From NCBI GenBank assembly GCA_030844895.1, contig CM061228.1, positions 59,970,033 to 60,034,032 on the forward strand: a stretch of 64,000 nucleotides of DNA. Reading direction: 5' to 3'. The notes beneath the pieces are model-generated. The model saw nothing but the letters and a program-made list of their open reading frames with translations. It was not told the origin of the DNA and did not search any database. The position numbers and the translations under genes were made by a program. Shown here piece after piece: positions 45,713 through 58,847 of this stretch (positions within the stretch are counted from its first letter, which is position 1; every line of letters begins with the position of its first letter). The stretch is from Ambrosia x helenae. Lineage: Eukaryota > Streptophyta > Magnoliopsida > Asterales > Asteraceae.

Positions 45713-48665
45713 TTCTGGCACTTGTTAACGTTTCTACTGACGATGAGAAGAAGATCGAGGATATTCCGGTGGTTCGTGATTTTCCGGATGTGTTTCCTGA
45801 TGATTTGCCTGGTCTTCCTCCCCATCGTCAAGTTGAGTTTGGTATCGATCTTACTCCGGGTGCAGCTCCTATTTCCCGAGCTCCGTATCGTCTTGCACCT
45901 CCCGAGATGCAAGAGTTGTCTAGCCAGTTACAGGAACTCTTGGAAAAGGGTTTCATCCGACCGATTTCTTCCCCGTGGGGAGCTCCTATTTTGTTTGTGA
46001 AGAAGAAGGACGGAAGTCTTCGCATGTGTATTGATTACCGTGAGCTGAACAAAGTGACCATCAAGAATCGTTATCCTCTCCCTCGCATAGATGATCTCTT
46101 TGACCAGCTTCAGGGCTCTAGCTACTATTCAAAGATTGATTTGCGGTCCGGTTACCACCAGTTACGCGTCAGGGAAGCTGACATTCAGAAGACTGCTTTT
46201 CGCACTCGTTATGGCCATTTTGAGTTCTTGGTCATGCCTTTTGGTCTCACTAACGCACCGGCGGTGTTCATGGATTTAATGAACCGCGTTTGCAAACCTT
46301 ACCTTGATAAGTTCGTCATCGTGTTCATTGACGATATTCTGATTTATTCCAAGAACAAGGCGGATCATGAGGAACATCTACGGTTGGTCTTGGAACTTTT
46401 GAGACAGGAGCAGTTGTATGCTAAGTTCTCAAAATGTGATTTTTGGTTACGTGAAGTTTAATTCCTAGGGCATGTGGTGAATGAATTATGAATTCATGTC
46501 GATCCGGCTAAGATCGAAGCTATTAAAGACTGAGAAGCACCGAAGACGCCATCTGAGGTGCGGCAATTCCTAGGTCTTGCGGGTTACTATCGTCGTTTCA
46601 TTGAGGGATTTTCGATGATCGCTTAACCCCTCACTACTCTTACCCAGAAGGACCGAAAGTTCGACTGGGGTGAACCACAAGAATCAGCATTTCAGATGTT
46701 GAAGCTTAAACTTTGTTCTGCACCTATCTTATCTTTACCTGAGGGTACGGATGACTTCGTTGTGTACTGTTACGCTTCTATTCGTGGTCTCGGTTGTGTG
46801 TTGATGCAACGCGGGAAGGTTATTGCTTATGCTTCTCGTCAACACAAAGTTCATGAGAAGAACTACACTACTCATGACTTGGAACTGGGTGCGGTAGTCT
46901 TTGCGTTGAAAATCTGGAGACATTACTTGTACGGTACCAAGTGTGAAGTATATACCGATCACAAGAGTCTTCAGCATATTTTCGACCAGAAGGTGTTAAA
47001 CATGCGGCAGCGTCGCTGGGTTGAACTCCTGAACGATTATGACTGTGCTATCAAATACCATCCTGGCAAGGCGAACGTTGTGGCGGACGCCTTGAGCAGG
47101 AAGGAGTCTGCGAATCCTCGCCGTGTTCGAGCCTTGCAGCTCATCATTCATTCGTCGTTGCCTGACCGAATCCGTTCTGCACAGTTGGAAGCCTTGAAGG
47201 AGGAAAACCTTAAGGCTGAGACTATGCACAGTGCTGACAAGCATCTTGAACTCAGGACCGATGGCTTACACTATTTTGCGGGACGTGTTTGGGTCCCATT
47301 GTTCGGGGGATTGCGCGAGCTTGTTTTGGATGAAGCTCACAAATCCCGGTATTCTATTCACCCTGGCTCCGATAAGATGTATCAGGATTTGAAGATACTT
47401 TATTGGTGGCCAAACAAGAAAGCTGATATAGCTTCTTATGTCAGCAAATGCTTGACTTGTGCTAAAGTCAAGGTGGAGTATCAGAGGCCGTCTTGTCTCC
47501 TGCAACAACCAGAGGTTCCGGAATGGAAGTGGGAGCGAATCACGATGGATTTTGTCACCAAGCTGCCAAGGTCACCTAGTGGTTACGATGTGATCTGGGT
47601 GATTGTTGACCGGCTGACAAAATCGGCACGTTTCATACCTATTAAGGAAACCGACGGACTCGAGCGGTTGGCTCGACTTTACCTTAAGGAGGTGGTTGCT
47701 CGGCACGGGGTGCCTGTCTCTATAATCTCTGATCGTGATTCTCGTTTTGCTTCGCGTTTCTGGAAGGCTCTGCACAAGGCTTTGGGTACTCAGTTGGATA
47801 TGAGTACGGCTTATCATCCGCAAACTGATGGACAGAGTGAGCGGACGATTCAAACCTTGGAAGACATGCTTCGGGCGTGTGTTATCGATTTTAGCAAGAA
47901 TTGGGAAATTCACCTACCGTTGTGGAGTTTTCCTACAACAACAGCTATCACTCTAGTATCAAGGCAGCTCCGTTCGAGGCTCTATACGGACGGAAATGTC
48001 GATCACCACTTTGTTGGGCCGAGGTGGGCGAGAGCCAGCTCACTGGTCCGGAACTTGTGTACGAAACTTCGGAGAAAATCGTACAGATTCGTCACCGTTT
48101 GGCTGCTGCACGGGATCGTCAGAAGAGTTATGCCGATCGCCGTCGAAAACCTTTGGAGTTCCAGGTTGGGGACAGGGTACTTCTGAAAGTTTCACCATGG
48201 AAGGGCGTCATACGCTTCAGAAAGCGTGGCAAGCTTAACCCTCGTTATGTCGGACCATTCGCAATCCTGGATCGGATTGGACCGGTGGCATACAGACTTG
48301 ACTTACCGGCGGAGCTCGGTAGTGTGCACAACGTCTTCCATGTGTCTAACTTGAAGAAGTGTTTGGCTGATGAATCTCTCATTGTACCACTGGAGGAGAT
48401 CAAGGTTGATGATCGTCTTCGCATTGTGGAGGAACCCGTCGAGATTCTCGACTACAAGATTCGTAGCCTTCGTCGGAGTAAAATCCGCATCGTTAAAGTT
48501 CGTTGGAACTCGAATCGTGGACCGGAGTTCACATGGGAACGGGAGGATCAGATGAAAGCTAAATATCCTCATCTTTTTCCGAAACGCGCGTTTGAATCGA
48601 GGCATGTTACTGCTGAAGCGGAATCAATCTCGGGTCGAGATTCCTTCAACGTGGGGATGATGTGA
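45713..48665 (+). pseudogene. Pol of the Tekay-like element: RT, RNase H, integrase, chromodomain (degenerate)
   Basis: Continues the protease-RT region cut at 35707. RT is intact through VFIDDILIYSKN. Four stop codons then fall within 170 bp (about 46460, 46488, 46531, 46624) where the sister element reads CAA, GGA, TGG and CAA. RNase H resumes at 46696, but its first catalytic Asp is Tyr (YCYASIRG). The integrase zinc site and acidic residues are readable, and a one-base loss near 47922 shifts the frame after HLPL. The C-terminal frame (47901-48665) has the SH3-like and chromodomain segments. It encodes no functional enzyme. Confidence 0.88.
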
Positions 48666-48761
48666 CATCCGTAATTTTCTTTTCGTTCTGTTCTTTTTGT
48701 TTCTTGTATTTTGGGGCTTTGCGCAATTTTCGGGACGAAAATTCTTTCAATGTGGGGATGA
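48666..48761 (+). promoter_or_regulatory. 3' untranslated stretch between two polypurine tracts
   Basis: The first tract (TTCAACGTGGGGATGA) lies at the very end of the pol frame, with TGTGACATCC at 48661. The second tract, TTCAATGTGGGGATGA, precedes the LTR start at 48762. The 5' LTR (21351) matches the second start. Confidence 0.78.
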
Positions 48762-51285
48762 TGTGACACCCGGCATATTTGGCTTAAACATTTTAGTAAC
48801 ATCTAAGTCTACCTTAGCGGGAAACATTTATAAACGGAGTTAACTGGGTTAGTTGAGTCGGGTCAAGTTAGGATTGTCCAGGGTTCAATGATCTGGAGGA
48901 TCATTGGGAGTCATTTTGGGAATACACTAGTACCGGGTTCCGTTGTTGGTGACATTACATGAACTAATTAAGTATCCGTGCCTAAATATGTTAAATATAG
49001 ACTAAGGTTGCATGCTCATATGTTAAGGTATGTTAGAATGCGTTAAACACGACAAATTGGAAAACTAGTTAAACATGAGTTCTGGTTCGACCACTTCGAG
49101 TGGTCGAAGGAGAACTTTTGTGTTGGTTCGACCCTTTGTAAATGGGCGAACCTGAGATGTGGAATTGAAAGAATTCCCTTCGACCAGGACAGGGCTCATT
49201 CGACCCTGTGGAAGGGTCGAAGGAGGCTACCTTCGACCACTTACAGGGGGCGAAGGAGGATCAGTATAAATACCAAACTTTGTCATTTTTCACCATTTCA
49301 CAAACCCTAACCGTCTCAAAACACTCTCAAACGATTTTAATCACTAAGGAAGGAGTTTTTGCTCTTCTTTTGCATAATCTAACCTATCTACAACATCTAA
49401 ACAAGAATCCAAGGTGTGTTCTTGATCCTAAATCCTTTTTAAAGCATTTTAATTCGTTTTCATCTAACCCTAATTGTCCGGATCTGTTCTAAGGGTGTTT
49501 TCATGATTAAAAACCTTTTAAACATCTTTCTAAATCAAAACCTTATCATTTAAACATAGGTCTTCACGATGATAAACATATGTAAATTGTGTATTATGTG
49601 GTGTTATGTGTTGTTCAATGATTTGTTGTTGTATCTATGATGGAAACATGATATAGGATTGTTATTGATGCTAGTTTATTATTGTTTAGGGTTAAAGAGG
49701 GATAGATGGTGATATTATGGGTATTTGGGGGGTTTTAACGAATCTAGACTTGATGCATGATATTTATGATCAATAGAACTAATAGGGAAAGATCGAACAC
49801 TCGACAAACTGAGCGTTTTAAGTTGAATATGGATCGATTTCAAAAGTTTCCAAATTGGGTAAATAATTCATGCATGATTATGACGTTTCCATAATTCTTA
49901 CCATTTTGGGAATGGGCTGAAACGGACGTATTATTGGGGAAATCGGTGGGGTTTTGTAGGGATAAGTTATTCATACTTGACTGCTGTGTTTGATGATGTT
50001 TCGAGGTGTTTCGAATGTGTTTGAAGCGTTTTTAGGAAAAATTGTACAACAGGGGCGAACCTGGACTCCTTCGACCGATCGAAGGTGCGAAGAAGAGAAT
50101 CCAGGGTCGAACCTGGGTTATGTTTGGGCGAACGTGTTAAAACGGGCGAAGGAGACATCAAACGGTCGAACGAAACATAAAACGGGCGAAGGAGACTTAA
50201 AACGGGTGAAGGAGACTTAATCTGACTGGTTCGACCGTTCTGATGCAAAAATGAGATTTTTGATACAAACTAAGTGTTTTATGCTTAAACCTTATGTGTA
50301 ATCTATGTGTACTTGATTAGTTAGGGTAATGGGTCACCAACGGGATGTCGGGTCGGTCTAGTGTGTCGGTTAAACATTTGAACACGCTTTAAAACATACT
50401 TGGTTACGATCTGGACAATCGGGGGCTAGATAACCTAATGGTTATTAGTCGGAACACTTATGTGAACATTTTGATAGATCTCCGGTAGAGGGATCAACAA
50501 GGGCTTAGCATTTTACTTGTAATTGAAGAACGCTATCTAAGGTGAGTTCACGGCCCCACTTTTACTGCTTTAACTTTTGGGGGAGAAAACATGCGCTAAA
50601 CTATTTTGGTAACATATATCATACTATGGTTTTTAACTTGTATTGCTATACGATCTTTGAAAGTCCCGGGGAAACCATGAATGTGCGGGGATGCACAACG
50701 GGGGAAATGTGGATAGATCTATTGGGCTTGACAAACCCCACTCGACGGCTTGGAGGGCCGGGCGGGTGCATATTGTCTCGAACTGGTAACACTCGTAGCG
50801 TGGCTACAACACATCGGGCTGAACACATGGTAACAGTCTAGTAATGGTTTTCCAATCGTAGTAGTAATAAAACATACGCCAAGCTAGCGTACTTGGTAAC
50901 ATTGATATAGTATGGACATGGTAACGTTTTGGTAACACTTAGTAACACATTGAATAAACCTGTGAACTCACCAGCATTATATGTTGACGTCTTTTTGGCA
51001 TGTTTTTCTCAGGTCGCTAAGGTAGCAACAAATGGAACTAGGCGCACGAGTCTGCATTGGCGTCTAGGCTTAGTTCATGTTTTGTAATAACACTTGGTAC
51101 TTTTGGTCTATGGTCTGTAATTTGTTAAACGCTCCTGCTACTGGTTTTAAGTTTATGAAAACTATGTTCATTTTGAATGTCATAAATCTTCATATAGAGT
51201 TGGTTATTGTGATCGTTGACTTGGATCCTGGTTTGTCATGCGCCTCGCGGTAAAACTCCGCAAGTGGAAATTTGAGGGTGTGACA
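48762..51285 (+). repeat. 3' LTR of the Tekay-like element
   Basis: CTACCTTAGCGG 48809-48820, first TTCGACC array 49083-49262, TATA 49265, second array 50052-50240, TCGCTAAGGTAG 51014-51025, end GGGTGTGACA followed by the TSD ACAAG. It is intact apart from one 80-bp deletion after AATTAAGTAT. Confidence 0.9.
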
Positions 51286-51290
51286 ACAAG

Positions 51291-51915
51291 GGTGGAATGT
51301 GTCTCAGTCTTGGTTCGACCTTAAAAATGAAAATCTTTGAAAATCAGATTCTACGTTCGACCCTGTTCAAATGTCGTGTGGTCGAATGTGAAAATTAGTC
51401 CACGTTCGACCGTTTGATAAAGTTCGAATGTAGAAAATAACAAACCCAGTTCACTTTCGACCGTTTAAACCCACATTCAACCACTCAATTGGTCGAATGT
51501 ACCCAATATGGTCGAATGAACAAAATCACACTGATAAACTCTAGATTCGACCAGTTAACACTTCACGTTCGACCAAAAAATGCTACGTTCGACCCTCAAA
51601 TCTCACATTCGACCGTTCCAGGTCTGTTCATCATCTTCAACCTCAAGAACACGAATCTGATCGGTTTTTGACAAAAGTTTCACAAAATGTAATGAAATTT
51701 GATTGGTTTTATGCGGATTTGAATTTAGACAAACATTTGTGAAAGGATTTTTGAAAACAACATCAAATTCAACTCCAATTCAATCAAAAACCATGTTTCT
51801 ATGAAAAGCTTCAAAATTTCTTGGGTTTTGAACTTTTAAACCAGAATTCTAATCTGTTTTCATCAATTCAGATCAATTTGCAATTGTGAAATCGAGCCTA
51901 TACTCTGATACCACT
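51291..51915 (-). promoter_or_regulatory. Leader of the copia-like element with TTCGACC motif cluster
   Basis: Untranslated leader between the 5' LTR and the gypsy insertion. The primer site (minus strand TGGTATCAGAG) is at 51903-51913. About a dozen TTCGACC or GGTCGAA motifs crowd 51310-51625. Confidence 0.72.
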
Positions 51916-52460
51916 TGAGAATTCGTTTTAGGATCGTAATCAAGAAACGTGATCTCACGAATATCAACCGTAGGGTGCGGAATCCCCAACGATCGTGCAA
52001 AATGATTCAGAAATAAACGATAAAGATCATGATAAAAACAGATAACAAATTACCGAGCAATTTCCATAACTTTAATCTTTGTATTAGATCAAATAAAGAT
52101 GTTTACAAATGAAATCTTAGACCTAATACAGAGAAAAACACACATACACACTCTAGGGAAAAGGCTCAAATGATAACTAACTCTCCAAAATAACTAACTT
52201 TCCCTATATATAGGCTTTCCACATTCGTCCAAAGTGTGAGGTCGAATGTGGATGTTTTCCATATTCGCCCCTTTCATATTGACGAATGAAGCCTTCTCCT
52301 ATCAACTAATCCACATTCGACCCAAGACAACCTACATTCGACCTTTAGTCTGGTAGAATGTATCTTCCTGTTAAAGTCTTGGTCGTTTTCTGATTATCTG
52401 GACCTCCGACATTCAGTACTGGATCACTAGCTAGGGACATACATGAATAATGCACTTACA
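51916..52460 (-). repeat. 5' LTR of the copia-like element
   Basis: 545 bp, the partner of 16967-17471. It ends at ACATT, the duplicated satellite target. Confidence 0.85.
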
Positions 52461-55400
52461 ACATTTAATTGTTTAAGTAATATAAAATAATAATATTTAA
52501 ATTTAAGTTATATTTCCATCTAGATCCTTCGTTTGTACAGTGCTCATCAAAGCCTTTTAGGACTCTGCGGGTTGTTTGTAATTATGAATTTGAAAAGACT
52601 GATTTAATATAAATTTATATTTCATGTTATTAAAATATATTAAAATGATTACGGTTTTGAAGTATCTTTATTAAAAACATTATTTTATTATTATTGTTGT
52701 GTTTGCAGTTGTCTTTCATTCTATAAAAATAAATTAAAATTTCGATAACTAACTTCCGACTTTATAGTTTCTTGAAATGCAATAAAAGATTTAGTATATT
52801 TCATGTCATTTCTAAAATAAGTTTGTTGTGAAAATAATATTTATTTAAAACATAATAAGTAGTCAATAAAAACTATAATTACACCTTTTATAAATGATAA
52901 TATTTTTGTATAATTTTTATTGATATAAAATATACGTTCAATTTTTAAATATATAAGAACAATAAAAGAGTTCAAATTATTTGTAAGAACAATATTTTTA
53001 ATTGTTTTATTAATATAGAATAATAACATTATAATGATATGTTATGTTTCCATTTAGGGCTGTGAAGACTATTTGTAATTATGAAATTGAAAACACTGTT
53101 CTAGTTTAAATTTATAGTTGTTTTCCTAGATATTATATTGATTACAAGTTAACTATTGCAAAGTCTGTTTTAACATTCTGGTGACATCATTCTTTAGTTG
53201 CAAATTGTAATTTTATGATAGTTGTTTGTTAAAATCCGTTTGACTACTCATGAAATATTATATAACTTGAACTTAGAATAGGTTTCCATATCAAAATTGT
53301 TAGTAGGACATTGAACTTAATGATAATATTCTTGTTAATAATTTAAACTGATGGTTATAATAACTTAAATGAGTTATATGTAAATATTCAGTTTACATAT
53401 ATTAAAATATTACTAACAGTGACTATATTTCTGCTATTTTTGTTAAAAAACTTTTTCATGGATTTCTATTAAAACTATAATTTCCCGTTTTATAGATGGT
53501 GATATTTTAGTAGATTTTTTATTGATATAAAGTATATGTTCATGTTTTAAATACATAGGAACAATAAAAGGCTTCAATTCTAAATACATAGGAACAATAA
53601 AAGGCTTCAATTCATATGTGAGAACAATACATTTAATTGTTTAAGTAATATAAAATAATAATCTTTAAATTTAAGTTATATTTCCACCTAGATCCTTCGT
53701 TTGTACAGTGCTCATCAAAGACTTTTATGGCTTTGCGAGCTGTTTGTAAATATGAATTTGAAAAGACTGATCTAATATAAATTTATATTTCATGTCATTA
53801 AAATATATTAAAATGATTACGGTTTTGAAGTATCTTTATTAAAAACATTATTTTATTATTATTGTTGTGTTTGCATTTGTCTTTCATTCTATAAAAAATA
53901 AATTAAAATTTTGACAACTAACTGCCGACTTTATAGTTTCTTGAAATGTAATAAAAGATTTAGTATATCTCATGTCAATTCATAAAGAAGTTTGTTATGG
54001 AAATATTATTTATTTAAAACATAATAAGTAGTCAATAAAAACTATAATTACACCTTTTATAGATGATGATATTTTTGTATAATTTTTATTGATATAAAAT
54101 ATATGTTCAATTTTTAAATATATAGAAGCAATAAAAGAGTTCAAATTATTTGTAAGAACAATAGTTTTGATTGTTTTATTAATATAAAATAATAACATTA
54201 TAATGATATGTTTTGTTTCCATCTAGATCCTTCGTTTGTACAGTGGTCATCAAAGACATTTAGGGCTGTGAAGACTGTTTGTAATTATGAATTTGAAAAC
54301 ACTGTTCTAATTTAAATTTATAGTTGTTCTCTTAGATACTATATTTATTACAAGTTAACTATTGCAAAGTCTGTTTTAAAATTCTGGTGACATCATTCTT
54401 TTGTTGAAAATTGTAGTTTTATGACAGTTGTTTGTAAACATCCGTTTGACTACTCATAAAATATTATATAGCTTAAACTTAGAATAGGTTTCCATATCAA
54501 TTTTATTAGTAGGACATTGAATATAATGATAATATTCATGTTAATAATTTAAACTGATGGTTATAATAACTTATATGTGTTATATGTAAATATTCAGTTT
54601 ACATATATTAAAATATTACTAACAGTGACTATATTTCTGCTATTTTTGTTAAAATACTTTTTCATGGATTTCTATAAAAACTATAATTTCCCGTTTTATA
54701 GATGGTGATATTTTAGTAGAATTTTTATTGATATAAAGTATATGTTCATTTTTTAAATACATAGGAACAATAAAAGACTTCAATTCATATGTGAGAACAA
54801 TACATTTAATTATTTAAGTAATATAAAATAATAATCTTTAAATTTAAGTTATATTTCCATCTAGATCCTTCGTTTGTATAGTGCTCATCAAAGCCTTTTA
54901 GGACTCTGCGGGCTGTTTGTAATTATGAATTTGAAAAGACTGATCTAATATAAATTTATATTTCATGTCATTAAAATATAATAAAATGATTACGGTTTTG
55001 AAGTATCTTTATTAAAAACATTATTTTATTATTATTGTTGTGTTTGCAGTTGTCTTTCATTCTATAAAAAATAAATTAAAATTTCGATAAATAACTTCCA
55101 ACTTTATAGTTTCTTGAAATGCAATAAAAGATTTAGTATATTTCATGTCAATTCTTAAAGAAGTCTGTTATGGAAATATTATTTATATAAAACATAATAA
55201 GTAGTCAATAAAAACTATAATTACATATTTTACAGATAATGATATTTTTGTATAATTTTTATTGATATACAATATATGTTGAATTTTTAACTATATAAAA
55301 GCAATAAAAGAGTTCAAATTATTTGTAAGAACAATAGTTTTAATTGTTTTATTAATATAAAATAATAACATTATAATGATATGTTATGTTTCCATCTAGA

Positions 55401-55904
55401 TCATTTGTTTGTACGGTGGTCATCAAAGACATTTAGGGCTGTGAAGACTGTTTTTAATTATGAATTTGAAAACACTTTTCTAATTTAAATTTATAGTTGT
55501 CTTCCTGGATATTATATTGATTACAAGTTAACTATTGCAAAGTCTGTTTTAAAATTCTGGTGACATCAATCTTTAGTTGAAAATTGTAATTTTATGACAG
55601 TTGTTTGTTAAAATCCGTTTGACTACTCATGAAATATTATATAACTTGAAATTATTATAGGTTTCCATATCAAATTTGTTAGTAGGACATTGAACATAAT
55701 GATAATATTCATGTTAATAATTTAAACTGATAGTTATAATAACTTAAATGAGTTATATGTAAATATTCACTTTACATATATTAAAATATTACTAACAGTG
55801 ACTATATTTCTGTCATTTGTTAAAAAAAAATTCATGGATTTCTATAAAAACTATAATTTCCCGTTTTATAGATGGTGATATTTTAGTAGATTTTTTATTG
55901 ATAT
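52461..55904 (+). repeat. AT-rich dimeric satellite, block 4
   Basis: The clearest array. B cores at 52520, 53688 and 54861 (spacings 1168 and 1173) alternate with A cores at 54223 and 55395 (1172), and a core-deleted A monomer lies near 53050. A-to-B is about 637 bp and B-to-A about 535 bp. A gypsy LTR interrupts it at 55905 after GATAT. Confidence 0.92.
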
Positions 55905-58676
55905 TGTGACGACCGGGAAAATTTTTCTTTTTATCACTTCGTTCTCTTTGACTTCGGGAAATTTTCGGGACGAAAATTCTTTCAACAGGGGATGATGTGA
56001 CACCGGCACGTTTAGGTTAACATTTTATAAAACACATGTTAGTTATCATGCATTATGTGCTTACAATCATTATGTGACGTATCGGTATGTGAATACGTGT
56101 TTATATGTGTTAAAATAGTGATTTCGCGTAATTAAATGACATTATAGGTGATTACGCGTAATTGCCAATAGGTATAGGCAATTACAGCCTACTCGCTAGT
56201 AGGTATAGGCGATTACAGCCTACTCGCTAGTAGGTATAGGCGATTACAGCCTACTCGCTAGTAGGTATAGGCGATTACAGCTCTACTCGCCTACACATCC
56301 TGTACTCGCCTGATCTGCACATGACGACTAAAAACGCCTATAAATACCAACCTTATGTTTTAAAACATCATTTGTGAAACCCTAATACACCCCAAAGCCA
56401 CCCCACACCTTATTCAACCTCTGCAACACGTTTTTAAACAAGAAATCACATTTCTAAGCTTTACACCTCGGACAACGTCGTTATGTGATGAAATCTGGAT
56501 ATTTGCTATTTAGGGTAAGTTTTGCATGATTGATGTGATGCTTACATGCTAGTTATGCTATTTTGGGAAACCGCATGCTTTCGGAAGGCTAGGGTGATGA
56601 TAAATTAGGGGTTTTTGCTTGAAATAGTTGGGTTAATGTTTTGGGTTGGATATTGTGTGTTTACACATGTTTAGATCTGATTTGGAGGGTTAAACGCGCA
56701 AAAAGGACGGAACAGATCAAAACTAGCGAATAGGAGTTCTAATCGCCATTATTATAGGCGATTAGCTCCTAATCGCCTGAACTATAGGCGATTAGGAGCC
56801 CTATTCGCCATTTTACTGGTGATTACAATTCTATTCCCCACTTTACTAGTGATTACAATTCTATTCACTAGTTTAACTCTCCTAATCACCAGTTGACTTT
56901 TCCTAATCACATGTTTGATTCCTAATCGCGTGTAATGTTGCTGTATGTATATTTTAACATCCTGAAACACAGATTAACGCCTAGGAACATGTTAGGAACC
57001 CCGTGACATGTCCAATGACTTGGTAACACGTGTTCGGACTTGTTTATGCATTAATTGGGCGTTATGCTAGATAAGGTGAATGTTTGCGCATGCTATGAGT
57101 TTAATTGCATAAGTTGCATGATATCTTGTATGTGACTAACACGTGGGATGTCGGGTCACCAATGGGATGTCGGGTACTGTCTTGTTTGGTCGGTTTAACG
57201 TTTAAACATGTTTTCGACATACACGGTCACGGTCTGGACAACTTGGGGACTGATAAGCCTTCGGGTTAGTAGTCATCACCCTTATGTAAACTCATTGATA
57301 GGTCGTCACTATGTTGGGTCATCATACACGCGTCGGAATTCTAAGTATCTGAAGGCGCACTCTAAGGTGAGTTTCACGGCCCCTCTTTTATACACTTTTT
57401 TCTCGGGGGAGAAGCATGCCACACGTTTTTTACAAATACAACGTTATGTTTATGAAACGCAACACTTTTGAAACGCAACGATTATGAAACGCTACACTTT
57501 TGAAATGCAACGCTTATGAAACGCAACGCTTGTTTTAAATTACTATACGACGAAACGCAATGCTAAGTCCCTATTGAAACCATGAATGTGCGGGGCACAA
57601 CGGGGGAAATGTGGATAGATCTATTGGGCTTGACGAACCCCACCCGACGACTGGGAGCCGGGCGGGTGCACATTGTCTCTATTTTCGGCAACTCAAACAC
57701 GGGCGGCAACACATGCAACACATGTCAGTAATGGTTTTGGCAACACAGTCGTAGTAGTAAGGAAACACTTGTTATTTATTTGAAGGTTTTACACACTTTG
57801 CATTTGAGATGAAATTCTTTACGTTAGTAACGCTTTGTAAACTTAAAACCTGTGAACTCACCAACATTATATGTTGACGTCTTTTTGGCATGTTTTCTCA
57901 GGTCGCTAAGGTAGCAGCATTGAGTTAGGCGCACGGAGTCTCACGGCGTCTAGGATCCATTTGCAATTCATTTTGAGCATTAATAGACTTTCATGTTTTA
58001 CTTTTGGGTTGTAATAAAATTTTACGCTTCCGCAAGCGATGGATAGATTTTGAAACTTAATGGGTTGTTTAAGTTTTTTTCTAATCATATAGTTGTCGTT
58101 TATTGTGACCGTTGACTTGGATCCTGGTGTGTCACGCGCCTCGCTGTATAACCCCGCATGTGGAATTGAGGGTGTGACAGATTGGTATCAGAGCCAATGG
58201 TTATAGTGAACTAGGACTGCATGTAGAGTCTAGTCTATAGCCGAGTATCACACACGTTAGACGGTCACACATAGTTGCGAGTCGTGTCATTTAGTAAACA
58301 TACTAATCTTGTCGGGTTGTCGGTGTCCTCGTCACACAGTATCGTATTATCTATCTTTGGACTATTTCCCCACTCATTCTATCTTCTTCTTCGGGTTTGA
58401 AGATGGAGGGGTTTATCACATATACTTGGCAGTAGTGTACATTGGAGTGGCGTCGGCACATTCTTGAGATTTTTCCGGGATTTGGATATCTCCCCTCTAT
58501 GCTCTAATGTACATACTTGCCTACACACACACTATCCTGCACTAGTACTTGTCATAGTACTCCTTGAGTGATTGTTCACTTTGGGGACCTTCGTGCGATA
58601 ACGGTTTCTTTTAGGAATGTGGGTGTCGGGTGTTTGGAAGTTCTAGCTAGGAGCACGCCTAGAGTACCATGTAGAG

Positions 58677-58715
58677 CGATTTGTTATTTCGGGTGCACAC
58701 GAAAATCATAAATCG
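58677..58715 (+). promoter_or_regulatory. Leader hairpin with palindromic loop GGTGCACA
   Basis: As at 6299-6336 but with one extra A in the 3' arm (58700-58715). ATGTAG is at 58669-58674. The gag ATG is 132 bases downstream. Confidence 0.78.
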
Positions 58716-58847
58716 AAATGCATGAAAATCTTGATGGACTTCGAGTTCGGATGGACGATCATGCTGGAACCCCGTTCTAAATTCGTTGGTCACTAGTAGC
58801 TTGATCTAGTAGTGATGCTGAGTATCTTGTTTGTGTTTTGGCAGTAC

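Larger units (their letters stand above)
21351..51285 (+). mobile_element. Ty3/gypsy chromodomain (Tekay/Del-like) element, broken by two nested insertions
   Basis: It is bounded by the duplication ACAAG (21346-21350 and 51286-51290). The 5' LTR is 21351-22424 plus 32221-33413 and the 3' LTR is 48762-51285. The internal region has a primer site at 33417-33429, gag and protease at 33942-35707, and RT, RNase H, integrase and chromodomain at 45713-48665. Insertions are an LTR element at 22425-32220 and a complete gypsy element at 35708-45712. RGG-rich Gag with knuckles and pol ending in a chromodomain point to the chromovirus Tekay/Del group. It is dead: frame breaks, clustered stops and changed catalytic residues. 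Confidence 0.9.
16967..52460 (-). mobile_element. Copia-like, gag-only LTR retrotransposon hosting the nested cluster
   Basis: Direct LTRs (16967-17471 and 51916-52460) are flanked by the 5-bp duplication ACATT (16962-16966 and 52461-52465). On the minus strand the LTR reads TGTAAGTGCATTATTC … GAATTCTCA. A primer site complementary to initiator tRNA-Met (51903-51913) follows the 5' LTR, and a polypurine tract AAGGGGGAGAT lies just before the 3' LTR. With the gypsy insertion (21351-51290) removed the element is about 5.5 kb and encodes only a Gag-like protein, so it needed helper proteins. PPT and Gag style suggest Ty1/copia (SIRE-like), but there is no pol to prove it. Confidence 0.8.

Noticed and set aside
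51310..51625. TTCGACC motifs as W-boxes (TTGACC)
   Set aside because: The extra C breaks the WRKY core in essentially every instance, so a W-box array is not supported.
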